This document shows positions 1-8,461 of a stretch of DNA of 41,701 bases, piece after piece. Origin of the DNA: Phycisphaerales bacterium. Its GTDB lineage: Bacteria; Planctomycetota; Phycisphaerae; Phycisphaerales; SM1A02. The stretch is from positions 1-41,701 of the forward strand of contig SIAB01000003.1 of the NCBI GenBank assembly GCA_009692015.1, given 5' to 3'. Numbering within the stretch: position 1 is the first letter of the stretch; every line of letters starts with the position of its first letter. A program made the translations under genes and the position numbers. The notes under the pieces are model-generated. The model did no database searches, was not told the origin of the DNA, and saw only the letters and a list, made by a program, of their open reading frames with translations.

Positions 1-863
1 TTTGGTTCGTCGAAGGCACGAAGCGCTCGGAAGGCTCGTTCTGATCCATCACAAGTGATCGCGCTTGAAATCTGCACCTTACCGATACGCACTCCGCCAC
101 GGCGATATGTTTCGAGTGCTTCTGCTTGCGGCTCAAACATGACCGCACTGTGACAGATGTCGTGGCATACGCGCAGGTATTTTCTGGGATCTGGAAGACC
201 AGCACTCGGTCGAACGCACTGTTCGAAAAAGTCAACAACGTCTTTCGCGCGGTCGAGCGCGCATCCAGGTTCTGGTTCAAGATCGAGATGAATGCAGATG
301 CCGCGCGACTCTTCGAGGCGTTTGAGATGTCTGGCAACTTGCTCGAGTTGCGCAGATGCCAAGCCAACACTCGCGCCGCATCCTTCTTGAGTGAAAGTAG
401 ATCGCCATCCAAGCGGAAGGGTTGAGATCGAACCTTCACCGGCGATGTCTGGCGCGATCGACGCATCTGGCAGCAGATCAGCCAAGATGTCAGCGAGACT
501 CATCGTGTAGAGGGCGCGGCGCACATCGGCCCAGTGCGGTTCGTACACCGCCTTCTTGCCGCGACCAGCGTGAAAGTCGCCATATGGAAAGCCGTTCATC
601 GTGAAGACGACGAGTCCGCGGTTGAAGAGCCAGTCGCGCAGGCGCGCAGTTCCATCGGCGTCCTCGCGAATCTCGCGCGCCGCGTTGGCGCTTAGCCAGA
701 GTCCAATCGGCATGAGTCCGGTTGGTTGAACGAGTAGGCGCACCGCGGTCGTGTGGCGATCGAGCGCGGCCAGGGTGTTGGCAAGCGTGCTGCCTGCGTG
801 CACATTGGTGCAATAGCCGACGACGGCGGGACGATGGGCGAAACTGCCGGACGACGAACTCAT
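1..863 (-). CDS. eboE: EboE, xylose-isomerase-like TIM-barrel protein of the ebo cluster (3' end outside window)
   Basis: I read 287 codons from the ATG at 863 to the window edge with no stop, so the gene is partial. The translation resembles EboE throughout: an N-terminal CTNVHAG segment, GLWLSA near residue 55, FTMNGFPYGDFH near 87-98, GSISTLPLGW near 145, LDLEPEPGC near 195, the metal-site-like VCHDICH near 235 and KVQISSA near 270. EboE belongs to the xylose isomerase-like TIM-barrel group and is encoded in ebo clusters, which move a metabolite across the inner membrane (scytonemin precursor in cyanobacteria). Its exact reaction is unknown. The start overlaps the stop of the amidotransferase gene by 4 bp (ATGA), so the two are translationally coupled. 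Further ebo genes (eboC, eboF) could lie beyond position 1 but are not seen. Confidence 0.88.
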   Translation of the reverse strand, partial: MSSSSGSFAHRPAVVGYCTNVHAGSTLANTLAALDRHTTAVRLLVQPTGLMPIGLWLSANAAREIREDADGTARLRDWLFNRGLVVFTMNGFPYGDFHAGRGKKAVYEPHWADVRRALYTMSLADILADLLPDASIAPDIAGEGSISTLPLGWRSTFTQEGCGASVGLASAQLEQVARHLKRLEESRGICIHLDLEPEPGCALDRAKDVVDFFEQCVRPSAGLPDPRKYLRVCHDICHSAVMFEPQAEALETYRRGGVRIGKVQISSAITCDGSERAFRALRAFDEP

Positions 864-1546
864 GCGCGCACGGTCGACTGTTTGTGGTTGCGCGCGGCTG
901 CGATGAGTTGCGCGATCACAGCATCACCCATCGTGGCATCGCGCGTGCGTTCAGGATGCCATTGCACGCCGACATAAAAAGGCTTGCGCGAATCTCGAAT
1001 CGCCTCAAGTATCCCATCGTCCGACCATCCAATTGCTTCGAACGGGCCGGCATCTGCGAGTGCTTGATGATGCCAACTGGCGACGGCGCCTGAGCCGATG
1101 GCGCTCTCAACCGGATGCACGTTGTCGAAGCGGTGGCGGTCACCGTCGGGTTTGTGATCGTGCAGGTGTTGAATGAGCGTGCATCCTGCGTGCACTCCCA
1201 TCAACTGCATGCCGAGGCAGATTCCCAGAACCGGTTTGTCGGGATGGTGCGCGAGCGCGTCGAGCAGCGCGAACTCTGCGGCCTGTCGGTCGCTATCCAT
1301 GATCTGCGCCTCGGGGTGCAGCGCAATACCAAATGGCCTGGTGTCAATGTCATCGCCGCCCGTCATGATGATGCCATCGACCAACTGAATCATTGCGGCG
1401 CGCACCGATGCAATCGCCGGCAGGATGATCGGCGTGCCGCCCGCACGAAGCACCGCTGAGATGTAGGTGTGTTTGACCTCGTGACGGGGTCGACCCTTGT
1501 CGTCGCGCACGAGATTTGCGGTCACTCCAATGATTGGATTGCACAT
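860..1546 (-). CDS. Class I glutamine amidotransferase, gamma-glutamyl-GABA hydrolase (peptidase C26, PuuD-like)
   Basis: This 228-residue protein has the full class I amidotransferase triad: the nucleophile Cys110 in GICLGMQ, and His197 and Glu199 in QWHPER. The N-terminal PIIGVTAN, the GGDD loop near 63-66 and the length match the PuuD/peptidase C26 family, which hydrolyses gamma-glutamyl-gamma-aminobutyrate or related gamma-glutamyl amides in the cytoplasm. No synthetase domain is fused. It overlaps eboE by 4 bp and probably heads that transcription unit, because CATAAT lies 6 nt before its ATG and no Shine-Dalgarno is visible. Coupling to eboE suggests its real substrate could be an amide of the ebo metabolite; that is inference. 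Confidence 0.87.
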   Translation of the reverse strand: MCNPIIGVTANLVRDDKGRPRHEVKHTYISAVLRAGGTPIILPAIASVRAAMIQLVDGIIMTGGDDIDTRPFGIALHPEAQIMDSDRQAAEFALLDALAHHPDKPVLGICLGMQLMGVHAGCTLIQHLHDHKPDGDRHRFDNVHPVESAIGSGAVASWHHQALADAGPFEAIGWSDDGILEAIRDSRKPFYVGVQWHPERTRDATMGDAVIAQLIAAARNHKQSTVRA

Positions 1547-1552
1547 ACGCCC

Positions 1553-1558
1553 ATTATG
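1553..1558 (-). promoter_or_regulatory. -10 element for the amidotransferase-eboE unit (leaderless type)
   Basis: CATAAT on the minus strand is followed by 6 nt and the ATG at 1546. No Shine-Dalgarno lies between, so the transcript would start at or next to the start codon. The -35 region is weak. Confidence 0.5.
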
Positions 1559-1605
1559 ATCGAAGGATGCTCACCGTGTGTCGCCGCCACACGAGTTGAC
1601 TGGCG

Positions 1606-3195
1606 CTACTTCGCGGGGCGCTTGTTCAGTGTGTAGTAGGCATCGGCATGCAAGAGTGAATCGCCATCAACACTGCGCACGCCTTCGGCGTGAAGTTCAT
1701 GCACGAAGCATTCGCGCAGGCCATCCACGTGCAAAAATATGTGCCGACGATCTGCAGATAGCGTCGCTGGCTGCACGCTGAGCGACTGCGTATCGACTTC
1801 AGGACTTCCATATGGCGCGTGCAAGAGATAGGTGAACGACGACATGCGCCAAGACTGCGGATTCTGCGCGCTCGCGGCGTCGACGGGTGTTGTGAACTCG
1901 ATCTCGAATCCGTCGTGTTGCGCCCGCATATGAAGAATCTCGAATGGGGTTTCGCCAGTCCATCGCACCCGTTGCAGTCCTTCTGTTGCAATGCCGAGCG
2001 ATGCCCAACCGCGACTTGTTTCACCTACGAGCAGTGAGTGGTCGCGGTCCCAGGCAACTCGAATCGCGCCGCATGCCAGCCCGCTTCGAAATGGAAAGCA
2101 GGCGCCTTGCCACACACCATCGATCTGCTCGAGATCGGCCCGCATCAAGCACGCGGCGTACTGATCAGCAATGATGATCTGTCCATCAAATGGACCGAAC
2201 TTGCCGTGCGTTGTGTCCCAAACAAATCCAGCGGCGCTGCGTCCCATCTTGTCATACGGAAACCACACCGCGGGAAGAACGAGCGTCGGCATCTGCTCCT
2301 TCGCTGCCATGATTCGCTTGCCATCTGGATAATCGAGCGGTGATCCATCGGGTCGCACAGGACGACTCGCCCCGAGCGTGTCAGGTGCGCCGTCGACGGT
2401 TGGCACTGGGTAGGCGACGCGCGACTTGGCATCGAATGCGTCGAGCGATCCAAAGGGATGGCCATACCAGCCACCTTCGGTGAGCGGTGACAACTTATTC
2501 ATCGGGCACCACTCACCCTGATTGTCGGCGTAAAAAATGTCACCGGCGGGACTGCGCCCGATCGAACTCGGTGATCGAAGTCCGCCAGCGAATGGTGTCA
2601 TTGTGCCGTCTGGTGAAACTCGCATCGCCCAACCGCGCCAAGGCATCACTCCAAATGGGCGCGCCCCAAATGGAATGTTGAGTGTGATGATCGCGTTGCC
2701 ATCGCCGTCGAAGATGGGACCGAAGCAATACTCGTGGTAGTTGCCTGAGATTTGCCACGAATCGCAGAGAGTTTCGCTGCGATCGACGCGACCATCATTG
2801 TTACCGTCGAGCATTCGAGAGAGTTCGCCGCGCTGTGCGACGTAGATCCACGGGAATCTGTCGCTGGACTTCATCGCAAGTCCTAGTGGTTCTTGTAGTC
2901 CGTCGGTGAAGAGGGTCCAGGTTGGAGTTGCGGTCGACGCACCTGCGATTGTGAAGACATCGCCGCGGCGGGTGCAGACCATCACGCGGTCGTCGCCAAG
3001 TGGAAGTATTCCCGTTATCTCTGGCACAACTGTTTTAGGTGCGGGAATCGTCTCGATCGTCCAGTAGAGCGCTTCACGATGTGGAAATCGCACTGGAATG
3101 ACCGCAGTGGATGGCGCCAGCACCGGTTCGTCTTGCGCACCGACCGCGCGCGTGCAGGCGAGTGCGACAAGGAGTGTGGCGCGGGCGTGATTCAC
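1606..3195 (-). CDS. Secreted sorbosone/glucose-dehydrogenase-like beta-propeller protein
   Basis: This 529-residue protein has a short signal peptide (likely cleaved after Ala20, before QDEP). A beta-propeller of the sorbosone/PQQ-glucose dehydrogenase type fills about residues 40-400, with repeats around GILPLGDDRVMVCTRRGDV, NNDGRVDRSE and YADNQGEWCP. The C-terminal 110 residues form the small beta domain found at the end of planctomycete heme-binding propeller proteins, ending HADAYYTLN. It has no CXXCH, so heme must come from the partner: its start overlaps the stop of the five-heme cytochrome gene by 4 bp (ATGA). I infer a periplasmic dehydrogenase pair, with this subunit oxidising an unknown substrate and the cytochrome taking electrons. 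The propeller could also be only structural. Confidence 0.78.
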   Translation of the reverse strand: MNHARATLLVALACTRAVGAQDEPVLAPSTAVIPVRFPHREALYWTIETIPAPKTVVPEITGILPLGDDRVMVCTRRGDVFTIAGASTATPTWTLFTDGLQEPLGLAMKSSDRFPWIYVAQRGELSRMLDGNNDGRVDRSETLCDSWQISGNYHEYCFGPIFDGDGNAIITLNIPFGARPFGVMPWRGWAMRVSPDGTMTPFAGGLRSPSSIGRSPAGDIFYADNQGEWCPMNKLSPLTEGGWYGHPFGSLDAFDAKSRVAYPVPTVDGAPDTLGASRPVRPDGSPLDYPDGKRIMAAKEQMPTLVLPAVWFPYDKMGRSAAGFVWDTTHGKFGPFDGQIIIADQYAACLMRADLEQIDGVWQGACFPFRSGLACGAIRVAWDRDHSLLVGETSRGWASLGIATEGLQRVRWTGETPFEILHMRAQHDGFEIEFTTPVDAASAQNPQSWRMSSFTYLLHAPYGSPEVDTQSLSVQPATLSADRRHIFLHVDGLRECFVHELHAEGVRSVDGDSLLHADAYYTLNKRPAK

Positions 3196-6005
3196 CAGAC
3201 GTACTCCAATCGAATGTGCGCTTCGTAAGGACGCACCGAATCTGAACCCGTGCGAAATCCGACCGGGATGAGCAATTCTGCTTCACCCGACGTTTCGCGC
3301 ACGAACGCGCCGCCACTCTTTGCGAAGATGGTCGGTCCGCCCTGTGATTGCCAGCCTTGATCGCGGCGGATGAACGCGCTTGCGACCCACGCGCGCACAG
3401 TCACGCCTTGCAGTTCACGCTTCGAGCGAATGACAATGTCGCGAATGAGGTGAGCACCGCCGACAGCAGGTGCGGGAGCAATGCGCTCTTCGACCTCGAG
3501 CTCGCCACGGGCCGTGCGAAAGGTCGGCACATCGTCGCCGTCACGATCGACTCCAACGAACTGCCATCCACTCTCGCGGCCGATAGCGACTGGCCAGTCA
3601 TTCGTCGCCGGATCGAGCACCGCAACGGCATCGCCGGGGGGAAAGTCGATCACATCAATTCCCGCAGGCTCGCACAGCAGACCGGCGCGACCGAACCATG
3701 TACCAGCAGCGTCCATAAATCGTCCGCGCCACGCCTTGGCCGTGCGGCGATGTTCAACGTCATAGACAAAGTGAAGTTGGTCTGCGAATCCAACGGCGAG
3801 GCAGCGCGCGCTGAGACCATTCATGAAAGTGCCAAGCACGATTGGGCGGATCGTTGGAGCGAGTTCGTACGCGCTTCCAGGAATCATCCCCTTGGGCAGC
3901 GGCATCGATGCGCCAAGCGCGAGGTAGGACCAAATCGCGGCGATCTGTTTCGACGGGTCTCCCGCGAGAATCTCAGTGTGCACTCGTTGACCGGGCTGCC
4001 AGAATGTCGGCATGCGCGTGCCTGGATAGATAGCCGCAGGATTTCGCATGTACTTCTCAAACCACGAGTGACGAATGCGCGCGTAGGTATATGAGAGATC
4101 GATCGCGGGAACGCCAGCCGCTGGATATCCCGCGCAACCATGGCATGCGATGCAGGCGAATCCCTCTGTGCCGACGAGTTGCCGTCCCTCTGCGATTACC
4201 TCTTCTCGCATTGGCGGATCACTCTCAATCGCCGGTGCGTTGTCGGCCGCGGCAAAGAGTGCGGCGAAGGGGGCAGTTGTCTCGCGACCGAATTGAGGCA
4301 TGCGTGCCAGCATGTATGGACGAACGGCGCCGGTGCCCGCGAGCACTTCGTCGATGGCGGTCGTTCGCAACTTCGCACCAGCACCCGTGAGTGTTGGTGG
4401 CACACGACCCTGTTCGCCGATGTCTGCAGTTCCTTCGAAGAGCGCAAGCGCGCGTGCGGTGGGCTGTCCAACGTGGTCGCGCGCATGGCACGCCGTGCAG
4501 TTCAACGCGAGCAAGTGCAGCGCGAGCGACTCGCTTGCGGGCAACGCAGCGGCAAGCGCCTCATGATCAGTCAATCGTGAGCGCAGTGCAGCGCGTTCTG
4601 TGGCGGTGAAGGCATAATCAGGAGCATGTGCGGCGGCAGCATCCTCTGCGAGGCATCCGCGCGAAGTGTCGAGAGCGGCAAGCGGCGCGTATGTGCGCTC
4701 AGTCATCGATGGCTGCGAACTGCCATCGGGCGATCCATGACACTGCACACAACCGAGTTTCGCAAAGAGGGCGCGACCATCAGGGATGCTTGGGCTTCTC
4801 GATGCATCCGTCGTGAAAGGATCGATCTTGCTCGGCGCGCGCAGCGCAATCGCTTCTCGCGTGTATGCCGATGCTGGGATGCGTTCGCGCGCGACACCAG
4901 GACCCATCCATTCGAGCCGCAAGTCGGCATTCCCGGCCCCTTCGAAATACGTCACAAGAAGTTCATGTGGCCCCGCAGTCAATTCGCGCGTGGCAGACTT
5001 CCAATCAAACCCATGCACGCCTGGACTCTCCATGAGCAGTGCGCCATCAAGCGAGAGCGACGAGCCATCGTCACTGCCGATCCAGAGTTGCCAACTGCCA
5101 GCGGTTGGAATTGTGAGCGTTGCCGTGATGCGCGCTCCCCAGGCATCCGCGCGCGCAATGGTTGGAATGTCGACTTCAGCCATCGTGTCCATGCGCGTTG
5201 GAGTGAGTAGCGGTCCGGGTCCTGTGCCGATGAAGGCGCCCTCGTAGTAATTGACCGAAACTCCTGGAGCCTTGGTCAGCGCGAATGATCCATCGGCGCT
5301 TCGTCCTTGACCTCGCAATAGATACGACGCGATGGCCATCGCTTCATCGCGCGACAGATTGAAGTTTGGCATCTGACCACCGGGCCAGACGCGCGCGGGG
5401 TTGAGAAGAAACTCGACCAGTGCGGGGCGAGTCCACTTGTCAGCCAGCCACGATTCGTCGGCGAGTGCTTGATCACTGGATGCAGGATGGCACCCCACAC
5501 AGCCCAGCGTGCGAAAGAGCCGCTCGCCACTATTGAGTTGTGCGGGGAAAGTGGTGGGCGATTCCATTGCTGGGTCGGTCGCATCGGCGTGCAGCGATGC
5601 GAGATACGCAGCAAGATCGCGCACGACCGAACCCACGTCGGCTGGTGGGACGTGCGTCAATACGTTGGGCATACGCATTCCAGTGGCGCCGATGTGCGGA
5701 TGTCCTTCAAGAAATTTCGCGATCCACGAAGCTGTCGTGCGATCACCGATGTGCGCGAGCGTCGGCGCGGGAAGCATGCCAGCGTGGGCGACGATCGCCG
5801 CGTCGGCAGCATGGCACGCGATGCAATTGGACCGCGCGATGAGCAGATCAGCATCGCGCGTGACAGCGACCACACCCGCGCCAGGCAAAGAGGCGGTATT
5901 CGCCGCTGGTTTGTCGCAGGCGAGAAGAATCGAACAAGTGAAAAGCGCAAGCGCGCGAATGAAAGGCGGCGACGAACGGATGGTGAGTATCGTTCGTCGC
6001 CGCAT
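3192..6005 (-). CDS. Five-heme cytochrome c lipoprotein with PA14 domain
   Basis: This 937-residue exported protein has a hydrophobic N-terminus ending in a lipobox (LLAC, Cys30), so it is probably a lipoprotein. It has five CXXCH heme c motifs at about residues 61, 169, 417, 502 and 617. A PA14-like carbohydrate-binding domain sits between hemes two and three (about 250-365; IGSDDGSSLSLDG, VTYFEGAG). MPN motifs after hemes one and two supply likely distal Met ligands. The C-terminal 250 residues have no heme and I do not recognise them. A TATCAT box 7 nt before the ATG marks it as the first gene of the unit, and the propeller gene follows with a 4-bp overlap. The role is likely periplasmic electron transfer from the partner dehydrogenase, with PA14 holding a glycan or the cell surface. 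Confidence 0.85.
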   Translation of the reverse strand: MRRRTILTIRSSPPFIRALALFTCSILLACDKPAANTASLPGAGVVAVTRDADLLIARSNCIACHAADAAIVAHAGMLPAPTLAHIGDRTTASWIAKFLEGHPHIGATGMRMPNVLTHVPPADVGSVVRDLAAYLASLHADATDPAMESPTTFPAQLNSGERLFRTLGCVGCHPASSDQALADESWLADKWTRPALVEFLLNPARVWPGGQMPNFNLSRDEAMAIASYLLRGQGRSADGSFALTKAPGVSVNYYEGAFIGTGPGPLLTPTRMDTMAEVDIPTIARADAWGARITATLTIPTAGSWQLWIGSDDGSSLSLDGALLMESPGVHGFDWKSATRELTAGPHELLVTYFEGAGNADLRLEWMGPGVARERIPASAYTREAIALRAPSKIDPFTTDASRSPSIPDGRALFAKLGCVQCHGSPDGSSQPSMTERTYAPLAALDTSRGCLAEDAAAAHAPDYAFTATERAALRSRLTDHEALAAALPASESLALHLLALNCTACHARDHVGQPTARALALFEGTADIGEQGRVPPTLTGAGAKLRTTAIDEVLAGTGAVRPYMLARMPQFGRETTAPFAALFAAADNAPAIESDPPMREEVIAEGRQLVGTEGFACIACHGCAGYPAAGVPAIDLSYTYARIRHSWFEKYMRNPAAIYPGTRMPTFWQPGQRVHTEILAGDPSKQIAAIWSYLALGASMPLPKGMIPGSAYELAPTIRPIVLGTFMNGLSARCLAVGFADQLHFVYDVEHRRTAKAWRGRFMDAAGTWFGRAGLLCEPAGIDVIDFPPGDAVAVLDPATNDWPVAIGRESGWQFVGVDRDGDDVPTFRTARGELEVEERIAPAPAVGGAHLIRDIVIRSKRELQGVTVRAWVASAFIRRDQGWQSQGGPTIFAKSGGAFVRETSGEAELLIPVGFRTGSDSVRPYEAHIRLEYVW

Positions 6006-6012
6006 CGGGCAG

Positions 6013-6018
6013 ATGATA
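6013..6018 (-). promoter_or_regulatory. -10 element for the cytochrome/propeller unit (leaderless type)
   Basis: TATCAT on the minus strand is followed by 7 nt and the ATG at 6005. It lies just past the stop codon of the SIMPL gene, so the cytochrome gene can be transcribed independently of it. Confidence 0.5.
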
Positions 6019-6030
6019 TGTAAGGGTGCG

Positions 6031-6804
6031 CTACGAGCCGACTTCGTAGGTCAGGCTGACCACCGCCTTCACGGTCTTGTCGATCGACGAAGTGTCGTTC
6101 ATTCCCCAGTCGCTGACGTCGGTCGATCCCAACGGAACGATTTGGAAGACGCCTTGCGAGGCGCTGATGAGTCCACCAACTCCTGCATTCGATCCGCGCG
6201 CGAGAAGTTTAGCGCGTTCATAACCGTTGGCCGTCGCTTTCTCGAGCAGCGTCATCTTGATCGCCTCGAGCGCACTGACCGTGTAGCTGGGTGAGCCAGA
6301 GAAGATTTCAACACCGTTCTTGATGAGACTCGTTGACGTGAACGCGAGATCGCGCACAGCGGCTACGCGTGATGATCGCACTGAGATCAACTGACTAAGC
6401 AGATAGAACTCAATCTTGTTTGTCGAGATGCCTTTTTCGTTGGGCACGTACAGAATCGTCGTGTCTACTTCTCGCATGGTGACTTCGTCCGCCGCGAATC
6501 CTTGCGACAAAATGAGCGCGCGCAGTTGACTCGAGTTGCTCTCGATGATCGCAAACGCATCTGCGAGCGTCGCGGCGCGTGAACTCACTCTCGCAGTCCA
6601 ACTAGCACGATCGGACACCACCGCAGTTTCTGCGAGTCCCTTGACGTGGATGGGTGCGGCGTTCTTGTTGATACTCGCGATGGCTTTTCCGAGAGATTGC
6701 GATCCAATCGTGACGCCGAGCGCAAGTGTTGCGCCGAGGCAGAACATACCGAAGCCAAAGTTTTTGACGAGCGGGGGAATGCGATTGATGAGCGTGTCAG
6801 ACAT
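6031..6804 (-). CDS. SIMPL domain (DUF541) periplasmic protein, membrane-anchored
   Basis: This 257-residue protein has one N-terminal membrane anchor (about residues 16-36) followed by a SIMPL/DUF541 domain: VKGLAE near 55, a middle ILYVPNE segment, and the helix TLLEKATANGYERAKLLA near 195. E. coli YggE and BP26 belong to this family; the function is poorly defined and linked to oxidative or envelope stress. The start at 6804 is chosen because AAGGA lies 7 nt upstream, whereas an in-frame ATG at 6846 has no site. It is one of few genes here with a clear Shine-Dalgarno. The divergent gene at 6845 is 40 bp away, so their control regions overlap. Confidence 0.85.
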   Translation of the reverse strand: MSDTLINRIPPLVKNFGFGMFCLGATLALGVTIGSQSLGKAIASINKNAAPIHVKGLAETAVVSDRASWTARVSSRAATLADAFAIIESNSSQLRALILSQGFAADEVTMREVDTTILYVPNEKGISTNKIEFYLLSQLISVRSSRVAAVRDLAFTSTSLIKNGVEIFSGSPSYTVSALEAIKMTLLEKATANGYERAKLLARGSNAGVGGLISASQGVFQIVPLGSTDVSDWGMNDTSSIDKTVKAVVSLTYEVGS

Positions 6805-6844
6805 GAGAGCGTCCTTGCAAATGTGCGAGCGAGGTGCGACATCC

Positions 6845-7246
6845 ATGCCGCGCCGGAAGAGCGAGAGTAGACATGGGCAGGTTGTTGTAAAGCGAATTCA
6901 TAAAATTACTTCAGCCAGTGATTGGACTCGTGCTTGGTTATCTGCAGTCGCTCTCGCCGTGATGGTTGGGATGAGTGTGGCGGCGATGGCGCTCGGCGCA
7001 GACCGCGTGTTTGTCGGGGGTGGTTGGGAGTCGTCGACTCTTTGGAACACACTCGCCTTCGCACTCAATCTGTCCGCCGCATTTCTTGGCGGCATCGTCG
7101 CGACATGGTGGGGCGGTCGCAGGTTCGCGGGTTATGGACTCGCCGTTGTGATACTTGCGCTGGGGACACTCATGGTGATCTCAACCGAGTTCATTCTGGT
7201 CGATCGGAGCGTCCCTCCGACGCGTCCCGCAGTTATGGAGTTCTAG
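6845..7246 (+). CDS. Small two-helix membrane protein, unknown function
   Basis: The product has about 133 residues. A basic N-terminus precedes a hydrophobic segment (about 28-52), then a polar loop with FVGGG, then a second helix pair region from ALNLSAAFLGGIVATWWGG to VVILALGTLMVIS (about 70-112). I recognise no family. The reading frame is believable because of the clean membrane-helix pattern and a stop well clear of eboB. The start is uncertain: ATG 6845 is the only ordinary start that keeps the first helix whole, while ATG 6962 would cut into it. It is the only plus-strand gene in the first 23 kb, divergent from SIMPL and convergent with eboB. Confidence 0.55.
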   Translation: MPRRKSESRHGQVVVKRIHKITSASDWTRAWLSAVALAVMVGMSVAAMALGADRVFVGGGWESSTLWNTLAFALNLSAAFLGGIVATWWGGRRFAGYGLAVVILALGTLMVISTEFILVDRSVPPTRPAVMEF

Positions 7247-7320
7247 GACTGGGCGAAGTGCTGCCGTGATACCAATGACGAGAAAAATACAGATATGCCA
7301 AAGCCGACCGCAACGCTGGC

Positions 7321-8115
7321 TCAGATCCGAAAATTGGCTGACTGCGAGAGGAATGTCTTGGGGTTGTCGAAGCTAACTTTTCGGATGATTTGCTCGAGAT
7401 GCCCGCGTTTTCGCATCTCTTCGCGGCATTTTGGCACGGCAAGCGGATCACTGACCCCCCAATCGGCTGCAGAATTGATCCAAAGTCGGTCAGTTCCGTG
7501 CATCTCGAAGATGTCAGTTGCGCGCTGTGGTGTGCACTTGGTGTCGGGATAGAGCGTCATTCCCGCCCAGAATCCGCGGTCGAGCACCATGCGCACGGTG
7601 TGTTCTTCGACATGATCAATGAGCACTTTTCCCGGATCAACTCCGTGCGCCTGAATCGCATCCATGATGATGCGCGTGCCCTTCATCTTGTCTTCGAGAT
7701 GGGGGGTGTGCACAAGAATCAAGAGCCCGCGACTCTTGGCGAGGGCGATGTGCTCTTCGAGCACGACGAGTTCATTGCGCGAATTTTTGTTGAGCCCGAT
7801 CTCGCCGATGCCAAGCACATTGGGTCGCGAGAGAAACTTGGGAATCTCAGCGAGCACCTCGCGCGCAAGCCCAATGTCTTCGCTCTCCTTTGGATTGATG
7901 CAGAGCCACGTGTGATGTTGAATGCCAAACTGCGCAGCACGCTTGGGCTCAGTATCGGTGAGTTGCCCGAAGTAGTCGACGAATCCTTGCGCGCATGAAC
8001 GGTCATAACCCGCCCAGAATGCCGGCTCGGTGATAGCGACACAGCCCGCAAGCGCCATGCGCTGGTAGTCGTCGGTCGTGCGCGAGACCATATGAACATG
8101 TGGGTCGATGTACAT
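7321..8115 (-). CDS. eboB: EboB, TatD-like metal-dependent hydrolase of the ebo cluster
   Basis: This 264-residue TIM-barrel amidohydrolase of the TatD type has the expected metal ligands: HVH at 6-8 in the first strand, Glu in GIGEIGLNK near 124, His in LVHTPH, His in LIDHVEEHT, and Asp in AADWGVSDP. EboB proteins are this type of hydrolase and accompany EboD and EboE. The reaction is unknown; the protein is cytoplasmic, with no signal peptide. It begins 12 bp after the stop of the small gene at 8128-8442, which itself follows eboD by 19 bp, so the three form one transcription unit. The assignment to EboB rather than a generic TatD nuclease rests on both sequence style and the neighbouring eboD. 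Confidence 0.82.
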   Translation of the reverse strand: MYIDPHVHMVSRTTDDYQRMALAGCVAITEPAFWAGYDRSCAQGFVDYFGQLTDTEPKRAAQFGIQHHTWLCINPKESEDIGLAREVLAEIPKFLSRPNVLGIGEIGLNKNSRNELVVLEEHIALAKSRGLLILVHTPHLEDKMKGTRIIMDAIQAHGVDPGKVLIDHVEEHTVRMVLDRGFWAGMTLYPDTKCTPQRATDIFEMHGTDRLWINSAADWGVSDPLAVPKCREEMRKRGHLEQIIRKVSFDNPKTFLSQSANFRI

Positions 8116-8127
8116 CGCGAAAGTCTC

Positions 8128-8442
8128 TCAGTTACCCGGCTCATTCAACGGAACCGCACCGATCGCTCCCTTGGTGTGGGCCGCAGCGATGGGATCGACC
8201 GAACGGTCACTCCAGAGTTCGAGCATGCGACAAGCCCGCTGGGGGCGACCGTCCCGCAGCAGATCGACTGCCGCAACAAGCGCGCGCACCCGAACGTCAG
8301 AGGTGGTCGACGAAGTTGCGACCCCCTCAGCCTCTGCAGCGCGGTCGAAACGATCGAGAAATGCGGCAATATCAAGCGCCTTGGCGCGGTGCTCGAGAAA
8401 GTATCGATCGACAACTTGTTTCGAAGTGAGCGGGATCGACAT
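8128..8442 (-). CDS. Small conserved-looking protein between eboD and eboB, unknown function
   Basis: The product has 104 residues, is soluble and probably all-helical. Its start contains the segment DRYFLEHRAKALDIAAFLDRFDRA (written here only to show the repeated Arg/Asp pattern of an amphipathic helix). The middle is Ala/Arg-rich and the tail ends in NEPGN. It is not EboA, which is about twice as long. I chose ATG 8442 over 8451 because both an AGGA motif and a TAGGAT box sit at sensible distances from it. It lies 19 bp after eboD and 12 bp before eboB, so it is almost certainly co-transcribed and probably serves the same pathway. No domain is recognised. Confidence 0.7.
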   Translation of the reverse strand: MSIPLTSKQVVDRYFLEHRAKALDIAAFLDRFDRAAEAEGVATSSTTSDVRVRALVAAVDLLRDGRPQRACRMLELWSDRSVDPIAAAHTKGAIGAVPLNEPGN

Positions 8443-8449
8443 GGGCGAC

Positions 8450-8455
8450 ATCCTA
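8450..8455 (-). promoter_or_regulatory. TAGGAT box or AGGA ribosome site before the small ebo gene
   Basis: TAGGAT lies 7 nt before the ATG at 8442, matching the leaderless pattern seen elsewhere. The same bases contain AGGA 8 nt from the ATG. Since the gene is inside a unit, the ribosome-site reading may be the right one. Confidence 0.3.
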
Positions 8456-8461
8456 TGACGA

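Noticed and set aside
1575-1593. Stem-loop CGTGTG/CACACG as a terminator after the propeller gene
   Set aside because: The stem is only 6 bp with a 7-nt loop and no U tract follows on the minus strand.
3348-4094. Long plus-strand ORF opposite the cytochrome gene (similar ones at 5509-6294, 24017-24865, 26536-27315, 31816-32529 and 33274-34170 on the strand opposite each gene)
   Set aside because: These are shadows of strongly biased codons in clearly real genes. Their translations are rich in Arg, Ser and His and show no domain.
7247-7320. Terminator after eboB
   Set aside because: A T run is present on the minus strand, but the preceding bases give only a 4-bp stem.
8128-8442. Small gene as EboA
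   Set aside because: It is about half the usual EboA length and I see no EboA motif in it.
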